Assembly: GCA_035760965.1 (NCBI GenBank)
Contig: DASTRY010000044.1
Coordinates: 1-64,000 of the forward strand
Source of the DNA: JADGHX01 sp035760965
Lineage (GTDB): Bacteria; Pseudomonadota; Gammaproteobacteria; Steroidobacterales; Steroidobacteraceae
Length of the DNA: 64,000 nt
Direction: 5' to 3'
Part shown: one piece after another, positions 16,816 through 24,993 of the stretch
Numbering within the stretch: position 1 is the first letter of the stretch
How the letters are laid out: each line of letters begins with the position of its first letter
Notes under the pieces: model-generated
Database searches by the model: none
What the model was told of the DNA's origin: nothing
Seen by the model: only the letters and a program-made list of their open reading frames with translations
Translations under genes and position numbers: made by a program

Positions 16816-17967
16816 ATGAGTCGGAACAGCATGAATACGCAGCGCCTCGAGCATCTGCAGCGAGTGATCCAGGCGGACATCGCGGCGGGGCTCTACCACG
16901 GTGCCGTGATCAAGATCGCGCGCGGCGGCAACGTCGTGCTCGATGTCGCGATCGGCGCGCACGATGCCGGACAGACGCGGCCGCTGCAGAAGGATTCGGT
17001 GTTCAGCATCTTCTCGATCACGAAAGCGTTCACCAACATCCTCGTGCTGCGCGCGATCGAAGAGGGCCGCTTCTCGCTCACGACCAGCATCTCCGATGTG
17101 GTGCCGAATTTCTCCGGCCATGGCCGCAACGCCATCACGATCTTCCACCTGCTCACGCACCAGTCGGGCATTCCCATCATTTTCGAGGTGAAGCCGGGCT
17201 GGTACATCGACCGCTTCGATGAGGTGGTCGCGGACGTGTGCGAAGTCGTGAAGCCGGTCGAGCCGCCCGGTCAGACCGTCGCGTACTCGCCGCTCGTCAA
17301 TCACGTGCTCTTGGGCGAAGCGCTGCGGCGCACGGATCCGAAGCGGCGCTCGTACCGCCAGATCGTCCAGGAGGACCTGCTCGATCCCCTTCAGATGCGC
17401 GATACCTCCGTCGGGTTGCGCGCCGATCTCAAGAAACGGCACGTCGTGCCGGACTTCCGGGGCAACTATCCGATCGGGCACAAGGGTCACAGCAATCTCG
17501 GCCCGAACGGGGCGTTCGAGGAAGAGCACGCCGAGATGCCGTGGGTCGGCATTGCGTCGACGGTGCCGGACATGTTCCGGCTCGCGGAGATGCTGCGGCA
17601 GAACGGCACGCTCGATGGCGCGCGCATCCTCTCGCCCGCGATGCTGGAGCTCGCCCGGCGCAACTGGACGGGTGAGAAGCCGAACGAGCTCTACACTCAG
17701 CGCGGCAAGGAGCGCGGCTGGCCGCCGTTCCCGGCCTACATCGGCCTCGGCTTCTCCTTGCGCGGCACGGCGATGGGCCACCACATGTTCGGCACGCTCG
17801 CCTCGCCCGGCACGTTCGGCAACTACGGCGCGGGCAGCACGCTGTTCTGGGTCGATCCCGAGCGCGACCTCACCTTCGTCGCCCTGACCGCGGGCGTCAT
17901 GGAGAGCAACGCGAACATCGAGCGCTTCCAGAAGCTCTCGGACATCGTGATCTCGGCCGTAGAGTAG
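16816..17967 (+). CDS. Serine hydrolase of the beta-lactamase / class C esterase family
   Basis: 383 aa without a signal peptide. The active Ser67-x-x-Lys70 is in SIFSITKAF; the Tyr of the Y-x-[NS] motif is in VAYSPLVNH; a glycine-rich GNYGAGST near the C-terminus takes the place of the KTG motif. Cytoplasmic members are usually esterases (EstB-like) rather than beta-lactamases. ATG 16816 is chosen because GGAG lies 6 bases upstream. It ends 23 bases before the MarR gene on the same strand, so a role in hydrolysing an ester substrate of the island is reasonable inference. Confidence 0.87.
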   Translation: MSRNSMNTQRLEHLQRVIQADIAAGLYHGAVIKIARGGNVVLDVAIGAHDAGQTRPLQKDSVFSIFSITKAFTNILVLRAIEEGRFSLTTSISDVVPNFSGHGRNAITIFHLLTHQSGIPIIFEVKPGWYIDRFDEVVADVCEVVKPVEPPGQTVAYSPLVNHVLLGEALRRTDPKRRSYRQIVQEDLLDPLQMRDTSVGLRADLKKRHVVPDFRGNYPIGHKGHSNLGPNGAFEEEHAEMPWVGIASTVPDMFRLAEMLRQNGTLDGARILSPAMLELARRNWTGEKPNELYTQRGKERGWPPFPAYIGLGFSLRGTAMGHHMFGTLASPGTFGNYGAGSTLFWVDPERDLTFVALTAGVMESNANIERFQKLSDIVISAVE

Positions 17968-17973
17968 GCGCGC

Positions 17974-17989
17974 GTGCCATACTAGGCAC
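17974..17989. promoter_or_regulatory. Inverted repeat immediately before the MarR gene
   Basis: GTGCC (17974-17978) and GGCAC (17985-17989) form a perfect inverted repeat with a 6-base spacer (ATACTA), placed in the 23-base gap before the MarR ATG at 17991. It could be an autoregulatory operator or only an mRNA hairpin covering the ribosome site. It does not match the other palindromes of the island. Confidence 0.3.
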
Positions 17990-17990
17990 G

Positions 17991-18560
17991 ATGCCGAAGA
18001 CCAAAAAGAAGACTCCGCGCGCGCCGCGACGAGAGCGGGCACCCACCCGAAGAATGCGTTGGATGCCGGAGGTCTCGGACTCCGGCGAGCTCTTCCTGCG
18101 CCGGCGCGAGGTCCCCGAGTCCGGCGCGCCCGGTGAGATGAACTACCCCTTCTCGCAGGGCCTGACCTTTGTCGCGCGGCGCTGGCGCAATCTCATGAAC
18201 GAAGAGCTGCGCGCGCTCGGCCAGAGTCAGGCGCGCTGGGGCACGCTGTATTGGATCAAGGTATTCGGGGACAGCGTGAACCAGACGGAGCTCGCCGATC
18301 GCATCGGCGTCGAGCAGCCCACGCTCGGGCGCGTGCTGCGCGACCTCGAAGCGGAAGGCCTGATCGAGCGGCTGCCGGGCAAGGACGATCGTCGCGCGAA
18401 AGTGATCCGGCTCACCGCCGCGGCGAAGCCGGTGATGCGCGAGATCGAGCGCATTCAGAATGCCGTGCGCGCGCGGCTGCTCGCGGGAATCGATCCGGAT
18501 GACCTGAGCACCTGTTTGTCGGTGTTCGCCAAGATCCTCGAGAACATGGACAACCGTTAG
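17991..18560 (+). CDS. MarR-family transcriptional regulator
   Basis: 189 aa. A basic N-terminal tail (KTKKKTPRAPRRERAP) of about 25 residues precedes the MarR core. The winged helix-turn-helix is at about residues 95-150: NQTELADRIGVEQPTLGRVLRDLEAEGLIERLPGK is spread there, followed by the wing DDRRAKVIRLT. MarR proteins usually repress and are released by phenolic or aromatic ligands. It faces an AAHS-type transporter, with stop codons overlapping by four bases. It is the best candidate to bind the CAAAGC[AG]TGCTTT palindromes of the neighbouring promoters (inference). Confidence 0.9.
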   Translation: MPKTKKKTPRAPRRERAPTRRMRWMPEVSDSGELFLRRREVPESGAPGEMNYPFSQGLTFVARRWRNLMNEELRALGQSQARWGTLYWIKVFGDSVNQTELADRIGVEQPTLGRVLRDLEAEGLIERLPGKDDRRAKVIRLTAAAKPVMREIERIQNAVRARLLAGIDPDDLSTCLSVFAKILENMDNR

Positions 18561-19942
18561 GCCGCGGCGCGCACCCGCCCGCGCCATTCCAGCACTCCGA
18601 TCGTGAGCGTCGCCAGCGCGAATACCGCAGGCGCGACGGCGAGAATCGCAAACGTGTGTTTCACGGGAATGTGCGACGAGAGGATCCACGCGCCGACCCA
18701 GGGTCCCGCGATCGAGCCGATCTTGCCGACCGCCGCGAGCCAGCCGGAGCCGAGCGCACGGTGCGTCGTCGGATAGAACGTGCCGCCGATGCTGATGATT
18801 CCGTAGTGACTGCCGCCGAGGAACACGTACAGCACGCCCATCATGACGAGGAACTGATTCTGGGTCACGGAAGCGAGCCCGATGAACAGCAGGAACGGGA
18901 CGGCGATCGCCGGCATCACCGCCACGCTGATGGGCCCGATGCGATCCGTAAATCGCATCAGCGACAGCGCGCCGACAGCACCCGCGAGCGAATTCATCGA
19001 CGAGGCATAGGCGGCGGTTTCGCGGCTGAAGCCGAGCGCTTCGAAGACGAGCGGTCCCCACGTCGTGAAGAAGAAGGTCGTGATCGAGCTCGCCGCATAG
19101 CTCAGCCAGAGCAGCGGCGTGATCAGATTCAGCGGGCCCTGGAACAGCGCGCGCGCATCCCACCACGGGCGCTTGTTGTGCTCGAGGCCGGACATCGTGA
19201 AGCGCGCCCCCTCGAGGTCGGTGCGTTCCGGCGCGAGCCGGTGAACGATGCGCGCCATGCGCGCGTTGTCCTGCCGGCGCGCCGCGAGAAAGCGCAGCGA
19301 CTCGGGCAGCGCGCACCACAGCAGCAGCGCCGAGACGAGCGATGCGAGGCCGCCGAACACGAACACGGACCGCCACCCGAACACGGGCGTGAGCGCCACC
19401 GAGATCGGCCCGGCCGCGCTCACTCCGATGCCGTAGCCGAGCATGATCAGCGTCACGATCGTCGCGCGATAACGCGTGGCGACGTATTCGATGCTGAGTG
19501 CCCAGATCAACGGCAGCGCGCCGCCGAGCGCGAGGCCGTTGAGGAAGCGCAAGATCAGGAACTGCCAGTAGTTGCTCGCGGCGGCGAGCAGTAGCGTCAG
19601 CACGCCGAAGAGCGATGTTGCCGCGATGATCGTGGGCCGTCGCCCGATGCGGTCGCCGAGAAAGCCGAACAGGAAGCCGCCGAAGAACGTGCCGGCGATG
19701 CCGGAGCTGAACACGTACGACAGCATCGACGTGTCGAGCGCATACGTCTCCTTCATGTACGGCGCCGCGAACGCGATGACGTTCATGTCGTAGCCGTCGA
19801 AGAACGTGACGAGCCACGAGACGAGGACCAGCCGCACGACGAACCAGCGCAGGCGCTGGCGCTCGATGACGTCGGAGACATCGATCACCGCGTCCGCCGC
19901 GACGCTGCGCGGGAATACAGTCGCTCTGGGAGTTGCGCTCAT
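18557..19942 (-). CDS. MFS transporter, aromatic acid:H+ symporter (AAHS) type
   Basis: 461 aa, twelve membrane helices. The first helix has DGYDMNVIAFAAPYM, the D-G-[YF]-D signature of AAHS permeases such as PcaK and BenK; the loop 2-3 motif is GFLGDRIGRRP. It should bring an aromatic or similar organic acid into the cell by proton symport. It lies 40 bases downstream of a TauD/TfdA dioxygenase on the same strand, so uptake and first oxidation are probably one transcript from the promoter at 20894-20923. Convergent 4-base overlap with the MarR gene. Confidence 0.9.
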   Translation of the reverse strand: MSATPRATVFPRSVAADAVIDVSDVIERQRLRWFVVRLVLVSWLVTFFDGYDMNVIAFAAPYMKETYALDTSMLSYVFSSGIAGTFFGGFLFGFLGDRIGRRPTIIAATSLFGVLTLLLAAASNYWQFLILRFLNGLALGGALPLIWALSIEYVATRYRATIVTLIMLGYGIGVSAAGPISVALTPVFGWRSVFVFGGLASLVSALLLWCALPESLRFLAARRQDNARMARIVHRLAPERTDLEGARFTMSGLEHNKRPWWDARALFQGPLNLITPLLWLSYAASSITTFFFTTWGPLVFEALGFSRETAAYASSMNSLAGAVGALSLMRFTDRIGPISVAVMPAIAVPFLLFIGLASVTQNQFLVMMGVLYVFLGGSHYGIISIGGTFYPTTHRALGSGWLAAVGKIGSIAGPWVGAWILSSHIPVKHTFAILAVAPAVFALATLTIGVLEWRGRVRAAA

Positions 19943-19982
19943 CGGGCCCCCGGTCGCGCGAGATTACCGGTTGCCCGGGAGG

Positions 19983-20858
19983 TCAGGCGATCTTTTCGAG
20001 CACGGTCGTGCGGCGCATGTCGCGCCGATAGATCGTGTCGGCGAAAGGCGTGGCCCGGTGCATCGTGCAGCGGTTGTCCCAGATGACGAGATCGCCCGGC
20101 TGGTGCCACGCGACGGCGCGCACGAACTGCGGCTGCGTTGCGAAATCGATGAGCTCATCGAGAAGCTTCCTGCCTTCCGCGACCGGCCAGCCGACGATGT
20201 GCGAAGCGTGCTTGGCGATGTACAGCGTCTTGCGTCCCGAGCCGGGGTGGACCTGGACGAGCTTGTGCTGTGCCGGCGGCTTGGCCTTGCGCTCCGCCTC
20301 CGTGGGTTCCGGGTAGCCGGCGAGCATGCGCGAGTGCCAGAGCCAGTGTTCCGCGATCAGCGGCTCGATGCGCTCCTTCATTTCGGCGGGGAGCGCATCG
20401 TATGCCGCGCGCATGTCCGCGAAATGCGTATCGCCGCCCTCGGGCGGCACTTCGTGCGCGAGCAGCAGCGAGTACGCCGATCGGTGCGGATTGAACGACG
20501 AGTCGGTGTGCCAGAGCGCGTTGCCCTTGTTGTAGATGCGGCGCCGCTCGTCCGCGAGGATGTTGCCGCTCGCATCGAGGTTGCCCGCATCGAACAGCTC
20601 GGGATGCGCGAAGCGCGAGACGTTCTTGCCGAAGAGCTTCGGTGCGTGCTCGAGCTCGCCGAACAGGCGGCTGAAGGCGATGTGGCGCACATCGTCGAGC
20701 CCGGTGTTGCGGAAGACGCAGACCCCGTACCGGTCCATGCCCGCGACGATCTGCGCGAAAACCGCGGGCTCGACGGGTCGGGAGAAATCCACACCCGTCA
20801 CTTCGGCGCAGAAGGACGGGCCCGCGGGCGTGAAAGTCAGCGTGGTGGTGGCACTCAC
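19983..20858 (-). CDS. TauD/TfdA-family 2-oxoglutarate dioxygenase 1
   Basis: 291 aa. Iron ligands His117 and Asp119 in LWHTDSSF and His267 in DNRCTMHRATP; the Arg-rich tail RRDMRRTTV holds the 2-oxoglutarate-binding Arg. The order and the WHTD block fit the TfdA branch, whose members cleave aryloxyacetate ethers or sulfonates by hydroxylation. The start is a GTG at 20858. Its promoter is visible upstream (-35 TTGCCA, -10 TAAAAT) with a palindrome over the expected transcription start. Downstream on the same strand is the AAHS transporter. Confidence 0.92.
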   Translation of the reverse strand: MSATTTLTFTPAGPSFCAEVTGVDFSRPVEPAVFAQIVAGMDRYGVCVFRNTGLDDVRHIAFSRLFGELEHAPKLFGKNVSRFAHPELFDAGNLDASGNILADERRRIYNKGNALWHTDSSFNPHRSAYSLLLAHEVPPEGGDTHFADMRAAYDALPAEMKERIEPLIAEHWLWHSRMLAGYPEPTEAERKAKPPAQHKLVQVHPGSGRKTLYIAKHASHIVGWPVAEGRKLLDELIDFATQPQFVRAVAWHQPGDLVIWDNRCTMHRATPFADTIYRRDMRRTTVLEKIA

Positions 20859-20880
20859 AGGTGTGCTCGCGGCGGATTAC

Positions 20881-20892
20881 AAAGCATGCTTT
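20881..20892. promoter_or_regulatory. Palindromic operator candidate between the two dioxygenase genes
   Basis: AAAGCATGCTTT is a perfect 12-base palindrome in the 70-base divergent region. It sits just downstream of the predicted -10 box of the minus-strand promoter, where a repressor would block start of transcription. Nearly the same sequence, CAAAGCGTGCTTT, occurs at 21884-21896 before the MetE-like gene. Binding by the local MarR protein is inference. Confidence 0.5.
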
Positions 20893-20893
20893 C

Positions 20894-20923
20894 ATTTTAG
20901 GCAGCCCTGGATTACCGTGGCAA
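20894..20923 (-). promoter_or_regulatory. Predicted sigma-70 promoter of the TauD1-MFS operon
   Basis: Reading the minus strand: -35 TTGCCA (plus coordinates 20918-20923), an 18-base spacer, and -10 TAAAAT (20894-20899). Each box matches the consensus at five of six bases. The predicted transcription start, about 7 bases on, falls near 20887, inside the palindrome AAAGCATGCTTT. Confidence 0.55.
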
Positions 20924-20928
20924 ATGCC

Positions 20929-21807
20929 ATGCGAGTCATGCGCCAAATCGCTTTCGCGCCGGGCGATTACCGGATTCTGAAGGTGAAGCCGTTGACCGGC
21001 GCGCTCGGCGCCGAGCTGAGCGGCGTCGATCTCTCGCAGCCCTTGTCGCCCGAGGCGCGCGAGGAGGTGAAGCGTGCCCTCTACGATCACCTCGTCATTT
21101 ACTTCCGCGATCAGCCGGGCTTCACGCGCGAGCGGCATCTCGAGCTCGCGCAGGTGTTCGGGCCGCTGCAGCGAATCCCGCACATCTTCAGTGTCGAAGG
21201 CTACCCGGATGTACAGATCGTGAGACGCGAGCCGGGCGAGACGCGCCGCTATGTGGGCGAAGGCTTCCATGCCGACTCGACGTTCATGCAAACGCCGCCG
21301 ACCACCGTGACCATGCATTGCATCGAGGCGCCGGAGTTCGGCGGCGATACGGCGTTCGCGAACCTGCAACTCGCATACGCAACACTTTCGCCGGCCATGC
21401 AAGAGCTGCTCGGCAACCTGCGCGCGGTGCACAGCGCCGCACGGCTCTTCGGCTCGCAGGCGACGGATCGCAAGAACGTCATGATGAAGGACATGCAGCT
21501 CGCGGAGGGAGATGCCGAGGTCACGCATCCGGTCGTGCGCACGCACCCGGCCAGCGGTCGCAAGAGCCTCTTCGTCCACGCGGCGTACACGCAGCGGCTG
21601 GACGGGTTCACGGAGGAGGAGAGCCGGCCGATCCTGCAATTCCTGTATGCGCACGCCTCGCGGCTCGAGTACACGTGTCGCGTTCGGTGGAGCAAGCACA
21701 TGGTGCTCATCTGGGACAACCGGTGTACGCATCACAGCGCGATCGGTGACTACGACGCGCTCCGCTACATCGAGCGGGTGACGACGGGCGGCGAAGTGCC
21801 GGTCTAG
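20929..21807 (+). CDS. TauD/TfdA-family 2-oxoglutarate dioxygenase 2
   Basis: 292 aa from ATG 20929 (GTG 20917 and ATG 20938 are alternatives; none has a clear ribosome site). Iron ligands His114 and Asp116 in FHADSTF, distal His269 in DNRCTHHSAI, and the Arg in LRYIERVTT. The protein is a clear but distant relative of the divergently placed dioxygenase, so the two probably act on different substrates or steps. It should hydroxylate an organic substrate using 2-oxoglutarate and O2. The gene ends 161 bases before the MetE-like paralog 2, which has its own operator region. Confidence 0.9.
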   Translation: MRVMRQIAFAPGDYRILKVKPLTGALGAELSGVDLSQPLSPEAREEVKRALYDHLVIYFRDQPGFTRERHLELAQVFGPLQRIPHIFSVEGYPDVQIVRREPGETRRYVGEGFHADSTFMQTPPTTVTMHCIEAPEFGGDTAFANLQLAYATLSPAMQELLGNLRAVHSAARLFGSQATDRKNVMMKDMQLAEGDAEVTHPVVRTHPASGRKSLFVHAAYTQRLDGFTEEESRPILQFLYAHASRLEYTCRVRWSKHMVLIWDNRCTHHSAIGDYDALRYIERVTTGGEVPV

Positions 21808-21861
21808 CGGGTGGCCAACGCCCGCCATGGGCCGGACAGTCGATTCGCTAGCCGCAGCGGA

Positions 21862-21899
21862 TTTCGCATAGCGAAAATTCGTGCAAAGCGTGCTTTGCA
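21862..21899. promoter_or_regulatory. Double palindrome upstream of MetE-like paralog 2
   Basis: Two palindromes lie 5 bases apart: TTTCGC-ATA-GCGAAA (21862-21876) and TGCAAAGC-GT-GCTTTGCA (21882-21899). The first matches the TTCG[GC]-N3-[GC]CGAA sites beside the IclR gene; the second matches the palindrome at the dioxygenase promoter. They sit 70-107 bases ahead of the ATG at 21969. This suggests control of one gene by two regulators. Confidence 0.55.
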
Positions 21900-21968
21900 T
21901 TCCGCGCCTTACGCGCACGCGCTGCGGCTATCGTGTTCGCTGGCGAGCCAGAGTTTAATGAGGGGCGG

Positions 21969-23114
21969 ATGAAACTCAGCACCGATCGAATACTCACGAC
22001 TCACGTCGGCAGTCTGCCGCGCTCCCAGGCGGTCACGGACGTCGTGTTCGCCAGAGAAAACGGCTCGCCCGAGCCGCCCGATGCTGCGGCAACGCTCACG
22101 AACGCGGTCGAGGCCGTCGTCGCGCGCCAGGTTGCAGCCGGCGTGGACATCGTGAGCGATGGCGAGATGAGCAAGATCAGCTACGCCACATACATCCGCG
22201 AGCGCATCACCGGGTTCGACGGCGACACCCCGCGCGAGCCGGGGCTCGACCTCATCGAATTCCCGCGCCTGCTGAAGAAGCTCGCGGACTCCGGCGCGAC
22301 GGCGAAGTATCGCCGCCCGCGCTGCGTCGGCCCGATCGCGCCGAAGACTCGCGTGCCGCTCGACACGGACCTCGCGAATCTGCGGCGCGCGATCGCCATC
22401 ACCGAGCCAGTCGAGGCGTTCATGAACGCCGCGTCGCCCGGCGTGATCGCGCTCTTCCAGCCGAACGACTACTACAAGACCCAGGACGAGTACCTCGAGG
22501 CGGTCGCCGAGGCGATGCGCGTCGAATACGAGGGCATCGTCGCGGCAGGCATCATCCTGCAGATCGACGCGCCCGATCTCGGCATGGGCCGGCACACGAT
22601 GTACAAGCACCGCAGCGTCGAGGAGTACCTGCGGCTCGCGGCCATGCACGTCGAAGTGTTGAACCACGCGCTGCGCAACGTGCCGGCCGACCGCGCGCGC
22701 ATGCACGTGTGCTGGGGCAATTACGAAGGCCCGCATCATCACGATATCCCGATGGAGCTGCTGCTTCCCGTCGTCCTGAAGGCGAAGCCGCAAGCCTTGT
22801 TGTTCGAGGCCGCCAACCCGCGGCACGCGCACGAGTGGACCGTGTTTCGCGACACGCGCCTGCCCGAGGACAAGATCCTCATTCCCGGCGTCATCGGCTC
22901 CACCTCGAACTACATCGAGCATCCGTTGCTCGTCGCGGAACGTCTGTGCCGCTTCGCGGACATCGTGGGCCGCGAGCGCGTCATCGCGGGCTCGGACTGC
23001 GGGTTCAGCACCTTCGCGGGATTCGGTCCGGTCGATCCGGACATCACGTATCTGAAACTAGCGGCGATGGCGGAGGGGGCTCGCATCGCGAGTGGACGAC
23101 TATGGAATCGTTGA
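21969..23114 (+). CDS. Core-MetE protein, paralog 2
   Basis: 381 aa; AGGGGCGG directly precedes the ATG at 21969. Entry motif TTHVGSLPRS near residue 10. Zinc site complete: His246 and Cys248 (HVCWGNY), Glu280 (FEAANPRHAHEW), Cys344 (SDCGF). The MetE QxDEP block reads QIDAPDL. It shares with paralog 4 (33457-34614) the start [RD]xRILTTHVGS and the EAANPRHxHEW block, so these two form one subgroup. The alpha/beta hydrolase gene starts inside its 3' end. A methyl or thiol transfer step in the island is inferred; donor and acceptor are unknown. Confidence 0.87.
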   Translation: MKLSTDRILTTHVGSLPRSQAVTDVVFARENGSPEPPDAAATLTNAVEAVVARQVAAGVDIVSDGEMSKISYATYIRERITGFDGDTPREPGLDLIEFPRLLKKLADSGATAKYRRPRCVGPIAPKTRVPLDTDLANLRRAIAITEPVEAFMNAASPGVIALFQPNDYYKTQDEYLEAVAEAMRVEYEGIVAAGIILQIDAPDLGMGRHTMYKHRSVEEYLRLAAMHVEVLNHALRNVPADRARMHVCWGNYEGPHHHDIPMELLLPVVLKAKPQALLFEAANPRHAHEWTVFRDTRLPEDKILIPGVIGSTSNYIEHPLLVAERLCRFADIVGRERVIAGSDCGFSTFAGFGPVDPDITYLKLAAMAEGARIASGRLWNR

Positions 23115-24043
23115 GCATTGCAACGGGTGGTGTGACTGAGATCGGCTCGGAGCGCGGCATCGCGCCCGAGCGGACGACGGGGGCGGAGAGCAAGGCGGGT
23201 GCGCAGTCGCGCATTCACATGATCCGGCGGCCGGGGCAAGGCGATCTGATCGCCGAAGTCACCGGGCGCGGGCGGCCGGTGCTGCTGATCCACGGCTGGG
23301 GTGTCGACCGGCGCATGTGGGCGCCGCAGGTTCCCGCGCTGAAGCGGCGCTTCAAGGTGATCACGTACGATCGCCGCGGCTTCGGCCAGTCGACGTGTCC
23401 CGCGGGGCTCGATCAGGAGCTCGACGACATCGACGCCATCCTCGACCATTTCCGCATCGATCAGGTCGCGCTCGTCGGCATGTCGCAGGGCGGCCGCGTC
23501 GCCATGCGCTACGCGAGCAGCCGGCCCGCGAGGGTGAATGCGCTGGTGCTGCAGGGGGCGCCGCTCGACGGCTTCGCGCCGCCCGCGCGCGACTCGTCGA
23601 TCATTCCATCGGCGCAGCTCGCCGGGCTCATGCGCGCAGGCAATCGGGGTGAGGTGATTCGCGTGTTGAGCGAGCATCCGCTCATGGATCCGGGGGCGCG
23701 CTTCACACTGGCGAAGGCGCAGATCCAGACGATGCTGCGCGACTATCGCGGCGAGGACCTGCAGGCCGCACCGCCTCCCGAGTTCTCGCTCGACGATGTC
23801 TGCATGCAGCTCGCGCACATCACGGCGCCGACCGCCGTGATCACGGGCTCGAAGGAAACGCTCTGGCTACGTCGCGTCGCGGATTTCACCGCGCGGCACA
23901 TTCGCGGCGCGCGCCGGCGTGTGATCCGCGGCGGGGGACATTTCGTCAACTTGACGCACGCGGCGGACTACAACCGCTGCATCGTGGATTTCCTCGACCG
24001 CACTACAACGCCATGGAGTGAGCGAGCATTGGGTATCTCCTGA
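23102..24043 (+). CDS. Alpha/beta hydrolase
   Basis: 313 aa, with the ATG at 23102 lying 13 bases inside the MetE-like gene; ATG 23219 is a later alternative. Oxyanion loop LLIHGWGVDRRMW, nucleophile Ser128 in VGMSQGGR, and catalytic His in GGGHFVNLTH. At the usual acid position after strand 7 the sequence reads TGSKETLW, with Glu252 where Asp is typical. The first 40 residues are extra and unordered in character. It probably hydrolyses an ester, lactone or ring-fission product. Its end runs 41 bases into the convergent IclR gene. Confidence 0.87.
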   Translation: MESLSIATGGVTEIGSERGIAPERTTGAESKAGAQSRIHMIRRPGQGDLIAEVTGRGRPVLLIHGWGVDRRMWAPQVPALKRRFKVITYDRRGFGQSTCPAGLDQELDDIDAILDHFRIDQVALVGMSQGGRVAMRYASSRPARVNALVLQGAPLDGFAPPARDSSIIPSAQLAGLMRAGNRGEVIRVLSEHPLMDPGARFTLAKAQIQTMLRDYRGEDLQAAPPPEFSLDDVCMQLAHITAPTAVITGSKETLWLRRVADFTARHIRGARRRVIRGGGHFVNLTHAADYNRCIVDFLDRTTTPWSERALGIS

Positions 24044-24830
24044 GCTCGACCTCGATGCTGCGCGCCGCTTCGCGCAGCACCGGCACCCGGCTCGCGATCA
24101 TCTCGGCCTTGTCGGCGCGCGCCGTCGAGGTGGAGCAGTTGACCGCGGCGATGATCTGATTGTCGGCGTTGAAGATCGGCACGGCGACGGAGACGAGCCC
24201 GTAGTCGAGCTCGTCCTCGGTCGCCGCGCAGCGCTCCTCGCGCACTTTGGCGAGCAGATTGCGCAGCGCCGATTTCGAGGTCATCGTTTTCTCGGTCAAT
24301 GCCGTGAGCCGGGCCTTCCTGAAGTAGTCGTCGAGCGCGTCCTTCGGCTGATAGGCGAGCAGCACCCGCCCGAGCGAAGTTGCAAACGCCGGGAAGCGCG
24401 TGCCCACGGTGCACGGCACCCGTACCATGCGGTTCGTCGAGACGTGCACGAGATACAGGATGTCGGTATCGGAGAGCACGGCGAGCGAGGAGCTGTCGCC
24501 CGTCTTGTCGCGCACCTCCTGCAGATACGGTCGCACGATCTGTTCGAGATTCATCGACTCGAGATAAGCGGACGCGAACGACACCACCGCCGGGCGCAAC
24601 AGGAACAGCTTGCCGCGCTTCGCGGCGTAGCCGAGGTCGACGAGAGTGTGCAGGCAACGCCGCGCAGTGGCGGCGGAAAGACGCGTCGCGCTCGCGACCT
24701 GGCTCAGCGTCATCTCGGGATGTTCTTTCGAGAACGCGCGCAGCACGGCCAAGCCGCGCGCGAGCGAGGTGATGTACTCGCCGTCCTCGGCGCCACTGTT
24801 GCGTGCGCCGCGCATCAGCTGCGATCTCAT
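24003..24830 (-). CDS. IclR-family transcriptional regulator (PcaR/PobR-like)
   Basis: 275 aa. Helix-turn-helix at about residues 18-80 (YITSLARGLAVLRAF, MTLSQVASATRLSAATARRCLHTL spread across it), ligand-binding domain from about 95 with the family blocks GTRFPAFATSLGRVLLA and AVPIFNADNQIIAAVNCS. The N-terminal SLARGLAVLRAF and the TRLSAATARR helix are typical of PcaR/PobR regulators that sense aromatic acids. It is divergent from the TonB receptor gene, and the region between holds two palindromes that fit an IclR operator. Its 3' end overlaps the hydrolase gene by 41 bases. Confidence 0.92.
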   Translation of the reverse strand: MRSQLMRGARNSGAEDGEYITSLARGLAVLRAFSKEHPEMTLSQVASATRLSAATARRCLHTLVDLGYAAKRGKLFLLRPAVVSFASAYLESMNLEQIVRPYLQEVRDKTGDSSSLAVLSDTDILYLVHVSTNRMVRVPCTVGTRFPAFATSLGRVLLAYQPKDALDDYFRKARLTALTEKTMTSKSALRNLLAKVREERCAATEDELDYGLVSVAVPIFNADNQIIAAVNCSTSTARADKAEMIASRVPVLREAARSIEVELRRYPMLAHSMAL

Positions 24831-24913
24831 GCCAAAGGCCTTCGCTCAACGAACTGAGATGACGCTAGAGTCGCGTGCAATCGCTTGATATGCAAGGGCT
24901 CGGGGCTTGCGAA

Positions 24914-24945
24914 TTCGGCATGCGAAATGGCGTTCGGCAGCCGAA
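24914..24945. promoter_or_regulatory. Tandem palindromes between IclR and TonB receptor genes
   Basis: TTCGG-CAT-GCGAA (24914-24926, one mismatch between arms) and TTCGG-CAG-CCGAA (24933-24945, perfect) lie 19 bases apart start to start, about two helical turns, so dimers would bind on one DNA face. The PcaR-type operators of IclR proteins have the same TTCG...CG design. A third copy is at 21862-21876. The site lies between divergent starts at 24830 and 24994. Confidence 0.55.
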
Positions 24946-24993
24946 ATTGCTAGATTTTCCGCGTGTGTACAGCAACAGAGGGGGAGCGTACAC

